NCBI RefSeq assembly: GCF_037392515.1
Contig: NC_090288.1
Span: forward strand, 58,885,673-58,949,672
DNA length: 64,000 nucleotides
Reading direction: 5' to 3'
Origin: Haliotis asinina
Lineage: Eukaryota > Mollusca > Gastropoda > Lepetellida > Haliotidae
A model generated the notes under the pieces. It did no database searches, was not told the origin of the DNA, and worked only from the letters and a program-made list of their open reading frames with translations. Positions 1-11,090 of this stretch are shown here, in pieces. How positions within the stretch are numbered: position 1 is the stretch's first letter; each line of letters starts with the position of its first letter. The translations under genes were made by a program, and so were the position numbers.

Positions 1-1365
1 GACATATTCTGCCCTATACGGTTCAAGTCAAGATAGGAGTTGACGATGCAACGATAGTACAAGCAGGAACTAACACACAATACCTCATCTGTTGGTCTTC
101 ATCGCCTGTTCTGCTGATATTATTGTTGTAGAACGAAAGATGCCAACAAATCCCTTGTCCCTGACCGTGTGCTAGTGTCATCAGTGGCCTTGGTGTCTTT
201 AAGGGGCGGTGGGGTAGCCTGGTGGTTAGAGCGTTCGCTCGTCACGCCGAAGGCCCGGGGTCGATTCCCCATATGGGTACAATGAAGCCTATTTCTGATA
301 AACAGTGGCGACAAATTATGTTCACTCTCGTGTCGTTAAATCTTCTAAAGGACACAAACAGAGAGGTAATCAATTGGAAAGACTTCAAAATACCACACTT
401 CTTCCCGAAGCAAGATGGTGTCCACTATAGTTTATGTCAAAGTCTGGTTTTATCAAAAAAGAAGGATTTGGATATAGGCTACTGGACATAGGACATATAG
501 GATATAGGCTGCTCGAGAAGATGAGTTAATCATTGTGTGACCCCACGAGTTCACAACCCGGAGTGAGCAGCCATTAGATGTTAATGGGAGCATATACAGT
601 TTCATCTGCACAGCTGCATGTCGTGATGACGACGTAACGCTCCACGAGCAGTGCTTGTCTGGTGCAATCGCATGGCTGTCTGCCTCGCGGTGCCTCACTA
701 TGACGTCGATGGGGGGCAGCGACCCACGTATGGGCGGTGTCTTGCATAACAAGACAGACTAGAAGAATATTGCATTGCACACCTGTGGATGAGAGGGTAT
801 ATTAGAGGTTATGTCCTAGGTGTGTAACTGATCATCTTTCTCATTTTGTTTTGTTTGGTTATTTTTGTTTGGTTTTTTATCTTGATTATTTCTTAAATTT
901 AGGCAAATCTAGTATCTAGTGCTCAGATATACATTTTCTCAACAGTTCGTTGTAAAGTTTAAGTACGGAACGTTACATGAGACTCAAATCCTGCACATAT
1001 AAGTTTGCGCTGATCAAGTCTTGATCAATTGACCATATTTCCAAAGGAACACAGCTCATCCATAGTTGAGAACTATTGATGCCTTGAGATAATTTTGACG
1101 TCAGCGCATGTGCAAACAGCCCCAATCCAATCAGATACGTTTGACATTGTTGTGAACAATTAGCAATGAATTAATAAAATAACAAGTCGACACCATTATC
1201 GCCATTGATAACTCTCTCAACAATAAGCTCCTAAGACCAGAGCTAAACATGTTTTCCTCTGAATGTATCTCAATTATATATTTGCATGCTATTCAATCTA
1301 AAGCTCCCACGGCAAAAGAGGGTAGTGATATTGTGCCATTCAATAATTTCCCCTGGGTTGCCCAG
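1..1365. other. Left-edge non-coding stretch, probable intron
   Basis: I find no convincing exon here. The stretch holds one tRNA-derived SINE head (190-298) and otherwise AT-rich unique-looking sequence. It is probably intron of the CNBD-containing gene whose exons start at 1366, because that exon opens in mid-codon and so needs an upstream exon. Confidence 0.5.
190..298 (+). mobile_element. tRNA-derived SINE, truncated copy (family I)
   Basis: The head has RNA polymerase III promoter-like boxes: an A box around 215-233 (TAGCCTGGTGGTTAGAGCG) and a B box around 259-268 (GGTCGATTCC). The copy stops shortly after the tRNA-like part and lacks the ACTC tail seen in the copy at 3400-3580, so it is 3'-truncated. 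Confidence 0.75.
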
Positions 1366-4300
1366 ATGACAGTGGTGTAGCTGGCCCCAACGATGACGGC
1401 AACGCCCACGTCGACAGTCAGAGAGGAAGGATCCGAACCTTTCTAGACGACCTCGACGGTGGAGTCTCCTCAAAGGTCAGTCATGAAAGATCAGACTTTG
1501 GTTTCGTGAGAAAAATATTGAAAGGGTTTCCTTTTGCATAAAACACTTTACACAGTTTTTAATATTTTATTAAACTCGGCTTTGTAATCTGGACTGTCAT
1601 AATTACGAGTTACACACTAAAATAACATCCCCGACAGTTAAATTGCTCTGCGTAATCTGGTCGCAGCTGACAAAAATAACGTTGGAAAACATCCCTGTTA
1701 CTACTGTTGGCAATGGTTACTGATTTAATACATTGTATTACGTGGCAATTTACAGAGGCAGAAGCAATTCATGTGAACTGTTTCCAATGAAAGTATAAAT
1801 ACAATATTTCGTAGAAATGAAAAATGGATGTTCAAGTTGTTGGTTGTCCTTAACAAAGTGGGGTAAGTCATCGTGGTAGTGAACACGTTAACGGACAAGA
1901 GTTAACAATCCGGTTCCCAGTCCGTAATAGACAGATTCCACTGTACTGCTATTTCGGATCTTTGTCTACAGTTATGGTTTATCATCAACCACCGACGACA
2001 CAGCTTTATGTGCAGACAGATATGTCCAAACTCCTCCCTGTTGTCTCATACGTATGTTTCAGTAACGTCATCCTCATCTTGATACTAGTCGTGTTCTACA
2101 CATTAACAATATATCGACAGCTCCAGCCTTTGGTGTTTACGTTTCACAACTTTTGTGGTACAATCGAGAAGGCTGTTTCTATCAGGAGTTATTAATACAG
2201 TCACGTGACTCTTGCTCAGACGTTATTTCATCAAGGTGAAAACATTCAAAGCCCCAGTAAACCTTTCAAGAAATTTCATGGTAGACATGTGGAGATTTCC
2301 ACAAATTTCCAAATTTGATGCATCAATGACAAAATGATGTCCGATGCAGTTTCGTATTTTGACTTGTACCACAAGTTCTCCACAAATGACTGACTTCGCA
2401 TATGATTTTGAAGGGTGCCTCCGGCTCGGCAGGATACACTAAGCTTTTAGCGAACACCTGGTATCATCTCTGTTTCATTGTGATAAGCACATGCTCTGTC
2501 GTGCCATCGCATGGCGGCAATCACTGAATTGTTCAGACTCTACTCGTATACAAACAACATCATACAGCTGAAATACTGCTTAATCAAATATATGCTCATG
2601 ATATAATCATAATTGTACAATCGACTCTGTTTTGGGCAAAGATTTCTTATGAATGTGGAAAGAGGTTTGTCGCTTCCATTTATGAGGCCTACAGATGGAA
2701 TGTTTCCACAATACATCATCGTTTGTTCTGGATTAATATACAGGCGCACGGTAACTTTGCTTGTCAAGGGGACGGCTGTCCGGGCTCAAACTAGGTGACT
2801 TGTTGAAAACCTGTCTCCTTTCTATTCATGATCATGATGTCAATCACGAGTTTAACCCAAATCAACCGTTTACAGTTTGCCACAATAAAGCTCCACTGTT
2901 TCTGACTTAGGCGTCACACAAAGAAGCAGAGTAAAGAGCTTCATTGATTCCTTATACTGATTCATCAAACTCATTCTTGGCTCTGCTCTTGGCGCCTTCT
3001 GATATTGGCCACAATAGATTCATGTATATGTGTAATTACTTCAGCCATTAGCAGTAACAGAAGCAGATGAGAACCCGGAGTTCGTGCTGGTCCAGACTCT
3101 CACCAAGGGCCAGGTGTTTGTGAGTATGTTATTAAACCTCTTCCATAGAGGCTCAGTATTGCTGGAACTTAAGCAGTATTATTTCAGAGCACTAAATATT
3201 ATGGACAACTGACCTGTTACGTAAGACACGCTGTTCAAGTAGGTAAGCGAATATGTATCTGTTTACTAGAAATACGCGCCATGCATAGTACCCATTTGAG
3301 AAATCGAACTCAGGACCTTCATCGAAATGAGAAAATTCTTGAACCACTGGGCTACCGATCGCCGCCTCATGTGCCATGCACTTCACATATTGTACAGGGT
3401 TGGTGTTTTTAAGGGACGGCGGGGTAGCCTAGTGGTTAAAGCGTTCGCTCGTCACGGCGAAGATCCGGGCTTGATTCCCCACATGGATGCAATGTATGAA
3501 GCCCATTTCTGGTGTCATGTTGCTGGAATATTGCTGGAATATTGCTAAAAGCAGCATAACACTAAACTCACTCACTCACACGCGATATTGTATCAAAGTA
3601 GGTCCATCCTCGTGACGAGGAAAGCGCGTTGGCCACTAAGCTGAACATCTGCTTCTGTCTCGGCTGTGGGTCATCTCGTTCCTTCTTCATGTCATGGGAA
3701 CACTACATAGCCGTCTCTCTATACAGTTGTAATGCATCGGTAATGTGTTACATCGCTACGATACGGTGTTTCGTGCTTTCAGATACCCTATGGTTCTCAT
3801 TCAAATAACTTCACCACTCGCGTTTTTTACTATTGCACACAGGGCCTAGAGCAGGTTGTCCTTGGTGACCAGCCGAGTCTCAGCCTTGTGAGCAATGGCG
3901 TCGAGTGTCTGATGATCAACAAACGCTTCTACCTTGACCACTGTCCACCAGCGCTGCTCAGGCGACTCAAGACCCAGGTATGCCAAATGGATAGACTAAC
4001 AGCTAGTCTCTGAAAAGAACATATTTTACTGAAAAAAAAACGTCCATAGTGAAAAAAAATAATATAATGAAATGGAGCCCTGAGACTCTCTTCATTTTCA
4101 GAAGCCTGAAGCTATGGAAATCTACTTGCCCCATTTTCTAGACTTTCTTGGATATATATACTTCAGGGTCTGTACGACAGACTAGCCAAATGGAGTGAGT
4201 ATGTGAGTAAGTTGTGTTTAACGCTCAAAATGGGAACGAGAGACCGCTGTCATTTGTCTCCGTCCTGACGTTGTTTTCCGGGTTCTGCTGTATAAATATG

Positions 4301-4842
4301 TTGTGGGAATTTTGGGTGTCCCAAGGTGAGCTTCTGTACCAACTACCTGATACATGTATATTTGTATGCAGGTGTCTCCATACCCAAGTGACGAAAGGCT
4401 ACAGGGCGACCTGGTGGTGCGAGCAGACTGGGAAGTGTACAAGCAATGTGTAACGGCAGAAGTATTGGTAAACAGACCATATTCCACTCATCATCCCCAA
4501 GAACATTTGTCTAGCATCATCTAATGTGTAGCTGTCACGGTGATTAACGCTGCTCTGTTGGGCTTCTCCGTCAACGGACCTCATTCCCTTTATATCCAGA
4601 GGAGAACATCGTACATCTTGTTTCATCTTATGGGTACGTAAAGGGTTGTCTTCGGCTACCTCTACAACACACCATGTTCCTTAGGTTTCCATCGTACTTA
4701 GTCTCCACAAGGTACTTGTCACCTCGCCAAAGCTGGTGCATTTGACATTGACCCCTAACAGGTCTGGGCACAACGGCATGACAAAAGAGAACAGTTGGTG
4801 GAGTATTGCGCGCAGTTGATGGAGCAAGATTGTGATAGATAA
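1366..4842 (+). CDS. CNBD2: Cyclic nucleotide-binding domain protein, CNBD2-like (3' part)
   Basis: Five exons can be joined: 1366-1475, 3045-3119, 3843-3977, 4372-4467 and 4762-4842 (stop TAA). All junctions are phase 0 with GT/AG borders, so the frame stays open throughout. The joined product contains TLTKGQVFGLEQVVLGDQ, then PSLSLVSNGVECLMINKRFY, then PYPSDERLQGDL and ADWEVYK, and ends EYCAQLMEQDCDR. This resembles the end of the cyclic nucleotide-binding domain and the C-terminal tail of CNBD2, a protein linked in mouse to sperm function. The first exon (36 codons, Asp/Gly-rich) fits by phase but has no clear family match, so it is less sure. The 5' exons lie off the left edge. The symbol rests on remembered family features; another cNMP-domain protein is possible. 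Confidence 0.78.
3270..3367 (-). mobile_element. tRNA-like SINE head, old copy (family I)
   Basis: Read on the minus strand, the stretch has the family's box A-like start and a diverged box B, followed by the ATGGGTAC-like segment. No tail is visible. It lies in an intron of the CNBD2-like gene. Confidence 0.5.
3400..3580 (+). mobile_element. tRNA-derived SINE, near full length (family I)
   Basis: It contains a tRNA-like head with A and B boxes, a middle part reading AAGCCCATTTCTGGTGTC, and a 3' end ATATTGCTAAAAGCAGC running into ACTCACTCAC. A short internal duplication (TTGCTGGAATA twice) sits before the tail. This copy shows the whole family layout: Pol III head, body, then a tail that resembles the 3' end of the LINE at 26881. 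Confidence 0.82.
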
Positions 4843-5944
4843 TCCATGTTTTACATTGTCAAATCTCCTTCATTGGAACAAATCGTGGGTGTGATGTAAG
4901 AGTCGGAACAAGACGGACAAAATGGACCTGGAAATCCAATGACTGACAGCGTGAACTGTAGCCCCGACTCGGTGTATGATGACACGTAACACAGTCCGAT
5001 CCTGCATACCTTTGATGAACTCTCGGTACAGGCAGAGTACTTGAGACACAGTCGCAAGAGGCATACATTAACTTACAACTTTCTTAGCGCTAAAAAAGCT
5101 TCGAAGGCCCTGACGCCAAGCACATGGGATCCAAAAGCTGATGAAAATCATTTGGAGCGCGGAGCAAGAGGATGATCAAAATGAGACCGAGATATGTGCA
5201 CGTACCAGTGCTGTTCAATTCAGCCACTTTGGCTACGTGATGTCTTCTAGTGGTATAAGCTATGTGGTCCATTCTCCTCACTCTAGGATATCCGTCGAAG
5301 GGAGTGGATTTTGCTCAGCATGATATCATCACTATTGCAGATGTTGCTGAATGACGACGAGACAGTGGTGAACGTACACGATTTCTTACTTACTATTGTG
5401 TAGGATATAAATATCTGACCCACGGCAATCCCACTGATCACATCTGAATAGTTCACATTCTGTAGCTCTTTAAATGTATATGCTCAACAACTTTATGCTT
5501 ATACAAAAAATTCCAAACCAAAGTTCTTCCGATTGTTTCTGAGTAGATGCCACAATACTTTCCCAGCAGGATGGCCACTAGCAGTCATTTTCTGATCCCC
5601 TCCATGCCTTTCTTTCACTCCTCGGTGTGTATCCATCGTGAGTCACATGCTGTATCAACATTCCTTCTTACTTAAATATAAGTCTACGAGCAAAACAACT
5701 TTCATACCTCAGCTGTCACACTCGAAAAGCATCGACACTGAAGTGAGATCCGTTAGTTCAACGTACTCAACACAATTGCTCCTGTACTGGCTAGCGACCA
5801 GTTATCGCCAAACCTGGCTGTAGCGCTTCCGCTGACAACTTGACTTGTACTACCGTAGTATTTCACATATTGACACATCACAATAGGCAACGAGGGTTAT
5901 AATCAAGCTGCCTGCACAAGCGAAACAGCCAAATGTTAGTGATA
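4843..5944. other. Intergenic, nothing recognised
   Basis: This follows the CNBD2-like stop codon and must hold its 3' UTR start. The short reading frames here show no family motif and overlap one another, as expected by chance. I see no repeat or RNA gene. Confidence 0.5.
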
Positions 5945-6067
5945 CCTGGGCCCTTATTCTTGAAACGTTCGTAGCCCTACGAAGTTCTTAAGTCCTTTCT
6001 TAACACACTGGTTACGATAAGTTAAGAATTCTTAGTGCTACGAACGTTTCGAGAATAAGGGCCCAGG
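5945..6067. repeat. 123-bp foldback element (hairpin MITE-like)
   Basis: The left arm begins CCTGGGCCCTTATTCTTGAA and the right arm ends with its inverted complement, giving arms of about 31 bp that continue with more mismatches towards a central loop. The whole stretch could fold into one hairpin. No clear target-site duplication is visible, so the superfamily is unassigned. Confidence 0.75.
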
Positions 6068-6098
6068 GCGCTAAGGAGTATAGTCATGTGCCAGTCTA

Positions 6099-6868
6099 CA
6101 GACCCATGCAAAGAGTATTCGGACATTTGACGTCATTTCCATAGACTTACATGTTATTTCAGTGTAGCATAAATAATTTTCATGAAGTGAGTTTAGGGTA
6201 TATATTTGTAAAACTTGACTGGCCCATTGGAAATCATCTTTGCTCTGCGATCATCATTTCAGTTCATTTTCCAGAGCACTATTTAACTAATGACGTCACA
6301 TTTATCAACTTATGCATGGTTCCACAATCCAATAGATCGCCGCGTTAAAGAGTGAGTGAGTGAGTGAGTTTAGTATTACGCCGCACTCAGCAATATTCCA
6401 ACCATATGGCGGCGGTCTGTAAATAATCGAGTCTGGACCAGACAATCCAGTGATCAGCAACATGAGCATCGATCTGCGCAATTGGGAACCGATGACATGT
6501 GCCAACCAAGTCAGCGAGTCTGACCACCCGATCCCGTTAGTCGCCTCCTACGACAAGCATAGTCGCCTTTTGTGGCAAGCATGGGTTGCTGAAGGCCTAT
6601 TCTACCCCGGGACCTTGACGGGTCCCGCGTTTAAGAGTTCACGGCACTGTACACATCTTGATTAACTTGTCGTCATTCGATAAATAAGCAACGGAAAATT
6701 AAACAGAAATTATGTGATTGTAGGTAAGATGATTCCCCATAAATGTTCAAAATTTGATTTGGATCCTACGAAAATTAATTTCATGAAAATTATTTATGCT
6801 ACACAAAATTAACATGCAAGTCCAAGGAAATTACGTCAAGTGTCCGAATACTTTTTAGCATGGGTCTG
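6099..6868. mobile_element. Tc1/mariner-like nonautonomous transposon (MITE)
   Basis: Long terminal inverted repeats (about 90 bp) start CAGACCCATGC and include the AGTATTCGGACA motif typical of Tc1-type ends. Both ends abut a TA dinucleotide (6097-6098 and 6869-6870), the family's target site. There is no transposase reading frame. A family II SINE (6351-6625) is nested inside, so the transposon itself was about 0.5 kb. Confidence 0.85.
6351..6625 (-). mobile_element. SINE family II, full length, nested in a Tc1-like MITE
   Basis: On the plus strand it opens with GAGTGAG repeats (its 3' tail) and ends at GACGGGTC (its 5' head). Flanks CGCGTTAAAG (6341-6350) and CGCGTTTAAG (from 6626) look like an imperfect target-site duplication. 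It inserted after the surrounding Tc1-like element. Confidence 0.85.
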
Positions 6869-7377
6869 TAGCTTGGCCAAATGGTCTGTTACCTCTTTAA
6901 AGTTTCTTTATACCTTGTCATCAGCATGTATATAAATACATAATGTCCAGTACACATGTGGATGGCAGAGTGAGTTAAATCGGTGGCTCTCGAATCCCAG
7001 ATAGGATTCAGCCGCGAAACGTTCTAAACTTTGCACTTCACTGAAGAAGTGTAACCGAAGATATAGCATATGTATTCCCTGAATTTAGTCAGACACGTAC
7101 ACTGACGAGATGTCACAAAGTCGGTGTTTAATACGAGGGCCAATCAGAGTATTAAGTAAGACGTTTTAGGGTCATTATGTTTGACTCGGTGGGATTGAAC
7201 CGCTGACATTTTCAGACCCTGTATCGACTGGACAGCTGAGGCAGTCTGTAGAAGTAACTGCTGCATGTGTTGTGATGGTTATAGCCACTCAGTAATAGGT
7301 TCAGCAGCAGTAAGGACATGTATTTGCACCTGCAGCAGCATCAGGAGTTTGGTATACAGCAGATATATCGGGCTTGC

Positions 7378-7497
7378 TGCCTTGGTCGACACATGTAATC
7401 GTATCATATTTACATTGATCGATGCTCATGTTGTTGATCACTGGATTGTCTGTTCCAGTTTCAATTATTTAAGGATTGCTGCCACTCCGCGGAATGC
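7378..7497 (+). mobile_element. SINE family II fragment, old
   Basis: It contains the family's conserved middle (GATCGATGCTCATGTTGTTG and ATCACTGGATTGTCTG) in forward orientation. It is diverged, and both ends are missing. Confidence 0.65.
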
Positions 7498-7644
7498 TGA
7501 GTTCAACCACAATCAAGACAAAACTAATTAAATCTTATATCATATGGGATTTGGTTGTGCTGTTAGCAGTTGTAGTAATAGTTCTTGTAACTCTCCTTCC
7601 ACACATAACACACCACATAACTTGAATTTGTAGCAATTGATAGT

Positions 7645-7654
7645 TTTATTTATT
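7645..7654 (-). terminator. Candidate polyadenylation signal of the IFRD gene
   Basis: Two overlapping AATAAA hexamers lie on the minus strand. They are followed by a GT-rich stretch (minus strand, plus coordinates about 7590-7620) of the kind found downstream of cleavage sites. From here to the IFRD stop codon (11091) the sequence is mostly free of repeats, which fits a long 3' UTR. Confidence 0.5.
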
Positions 7655-10600
7655 TTGTTTGCCATACACTATGAATAAAACAAACTTAAAAGAATGAAAT
7701 ACACAAGCGTACATCTTATCCCATGTTCCGCTAAAAGTTTTACAAATGCTAAAAATTGTGTAAAGACGCCTGTGGAGATGAAGCGTCCTGTAGGAGGTCA
7801 TAATGACTAGCACTGTCCTACAGGGGGTCACACGTCAAAGATGGAGCATTTGAAAAGACAAGGGTTTTATATGTATATGTATATAAACCAGAAAATGTTG
7901 CTTATGTAAAACAATTGTTTCAATATGTACAATTAAATCCTTCAGGATAAAATTATTTTACAATTCTACACTCCCATAAGTTTAGTGAGATCTTATTTGT
8001 ATTTTGTGATACACTTTTCCATGGGAAACAATCACATAGACACACAAATGGTATTTATCGGAACAAAAGACCCTTTGTTATCAATCACCTTGATTAAAAC
8101 AACATTTCCATTCTATATACATAAAGACTTTTCTTACAAGTCCCCACACCATAAGCAATCAGTATGAAAAGATATCATTATGCCTTTTCCAAAAATAACA
8201 AGATGAAATATCCTCAAAGGAACTCTGCAGTTCTTCAAAGAAATCAGTAGCAGCAACAAACTATCTTCTCATGGAAAAATATATATTTATAAGACAAGCA
8301 AATAACAACAATATTGGAACCAAATTCTTCTAAATCATGAGTAGCCCTCCACATAATATAAGGAAATGATGTAAATCAACCAGTCCAGGACTACAAATGT
8401 ATTCCACCTCCAAACCAAGAATACTGTGTATTTACTAGTTCCACCATTTGAAAAAGCAAGCTTGGTAGGAATCTTGTGCATGTTTCATGGTTTGAAGGTT
8501 GCAGCATCTCAACAACAACCCGATTCCCTTTCAAGACTATGACTTTTTACTAGTATTGAAGTACAAAAATCTAATGCTCGTGGAATAAAAAATCTCCATA
8601 TCAGGTACAGCTTGATGACTGGAGTCTGGTCAACATTGGCATAGAAGGGAAAACTGCACCATTTATCAACAAAAACAAATTTCTAGATGCTGACCTTGTT
8701 CCCAATTCCCAAAGTAGGTGAAGAATGCACTTCACCATATTTGCATTGATTCACAGGAAGTAGTCACAACAAAGTAATTTTCACATCAAATTACTTAAAT
8801 AGCAAGTAACTGTTGCCATTATTTGAACAGTGATCCTTCTGAGGCATGCACAAACCAATCAAAACAAACATTACAGAATAAACCCAAAGTAATATAATAT
8901 CCACACATTGTTAAGCTGATCCTATACCAGCTGATGAAACTAGAACTTCCAATATTCAATCAAGATCTATGCTTGTTCATTCATAATCACAAACAATTCT
9001 ATGGGTTTTTACTGAATTAACTGAGCACAGTATTACCCTGACTATTGAGAAAAGGTGACTTCAACAGCTGAAGATATTCCACTGGATGTCCTTAACTCTA
9101 ATAATCAAGCTCAATTTAAGATGAAATATTTGAATGAATTATCTGGATCTGGATCTGGATCTAGATGAAATATTTGAATGAATTTGCTGGATCTGGGTAC
9201 TTGTGGTAACCATGGTGACAGTAAAAAGAGAGCCAGGTACATAACGGAGTGCCAGCAACATCTGTTTACTAACTTTAAAGGGATGATGAAGGCAAGAAGA
9301 TATGAAAATATATTCCCTTATCATCATTATCATTACCCCTCCCTGCATAACAGTCTAGTTCTGATGGAAGTCTACGTTATCAAACATCACAGACGTAGCG
9401 ACTATGTCACAGGTGAGCTTCACAGCTGTAAACAACAACACAAGGCAGGTAAAAACAATCAGTGCAATCATCAAGCCATAGGAGGGACCCCAGATGTGAC
9501 TCAGGCAGCTGTACTGACATGTTGCTGCTGTACAATACAGACACTGTTGAATGTTTAGGATATGTGCATTGACTGCAGAGGATCTGACATACAATGTACA
9601 TATAATGAGAAAATAATGACACTTTGCAGCTATCTAAGGAAATATGGAACAACATTTCCACTAATCCCATGAAAGTATGACATCTCTCCAGCTACTGAAT
9701 TGATGAAGTTTTTCAATGAGATAACAATCTCAAGCATGATATAAGAACAACCTAATACCCATTGGTAATCTCACAGTAACTGGCTTCTAATAAAAGTATC
9801 TTTAAGTAAACTAGTTATCGCAACATGGCATGTAAGACTGGTTTTGCAGAAAATGATTCACAGACATTTCTGAAAATCTACAAACCATGTAATTATCTAT
9901 TGATTACTGACTGTATAAATACAATTACTGTTTAGACAGATTGTTATGGACAATGTGTTTTGACAAAATTCTACATATTTCACTTGATTGTACTAATGGG
10001 CTTTGCCTTAAAAAGTCCCATAGCTGGTTGTAAAAGACGAGTATCAATGCATATGAAATACAATTCTTGTATAGGATACATACACTATCACAGCCAACAG
10101 TCTGTATTGTCACTCATACTGAGGAGAGGCAATGTACGGATGTACAATATAGTCACGACATCAACATGGTCTTTTGCTTTGCAGCTCAATAAATACATAT
10201 ATATACATAACCAATAAGGTAAGCATGGCTGACAGTGTATGGTTGTTATGGCAATACTGCAGACAATAGTTTCACAAGTTTCATGGGGAATTGAACCTCA
10301 TGGGGGAAAACCCTGTTACTGGATAAAGAAAATATGTTAGTAAATATAGTCTTGACACAAAACAAACAAATAGTAACAAGTATTCATAAATGCTCTACAC
10401 AAATGTATCCTAACACACTTGTATATGCTATGTGTTAAACTTACATTACCTGGCTAACTTTGTTTCTTTTTTTCTAGAGTGTTTTGTTTTCAATATTTCG
10501 TGTTGCTGAAACGGTTTTATCTTTAATCTAAACAACAACATGAATATAATGCACCAACTCTGATCACTGGTTATAATGCCCCTAGTAATGCAGGCAGTTT

Positions 10601-11090
10601 TATGCATAAACACTAGTCCACTCATCAACATTGATGTTCACATACATCCAGATTGGCAAATAACATGCCTTAAGAAAACCATATACAGATATAAATAGAC
10701 TTGCCATGTTTCATTTTTTTGACATTTGTAACATTCTGTATATTTTCTCACAACAACCTTGTAATACTCCCTGCAGAGTTTGTAACCCTCATGGAGGCGA
10801 GAAATAAACTTGACGGTGACCTTGACTACACGTGACAACCCGGATCTTAAGGATGGAATGAAATTAAGGCAGCACCTGGCAAGGAAATATTCACTAAAAC
10901 TTAGACATCGTTTAGCGTCATCATATTGTCTTCCTTTGACTTTGAAGCCATCTAGGCTATATGTTTCAAACATACATTATTTGCTGAGCATAAATGTTCC
11001 ATTGAGTGTCACTCCTACGGCCATAACAATGCTACCATCACACTGCACCACATGTGATGTACAAAACACAAAAGCTAGAGAACAGTGTCA
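7645..11090 (-). other. Probable long 3' UTR of the IFRD gene
   Basis: This 3.4-kb AT-rich stretch lies between the IFRD stop codon and the candidate poly(A) signal. It lacks the SINE copies found on both sides. It contains a small local duplication around 9119-9197 (GGATCTGGATCT). The small reading frames on either strand show no family match. The call is an inference from position and the poly(A) signal; transcripts would decide. Confidence 0.4.

Noticed and set aside
203-275. tRNA genes from A/B box matches (also 3411, 38861, 54803)
   Set aside because: The tRNA-like heads continue into a shared SINE body and ACTC tail and lack a sound cloverleaf.
9178-9558. 126-aa plus-strand frame
   Set aside because: No recognisable domain. 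It lies in the probable IFRD 3' UTR, on the opposite strand.
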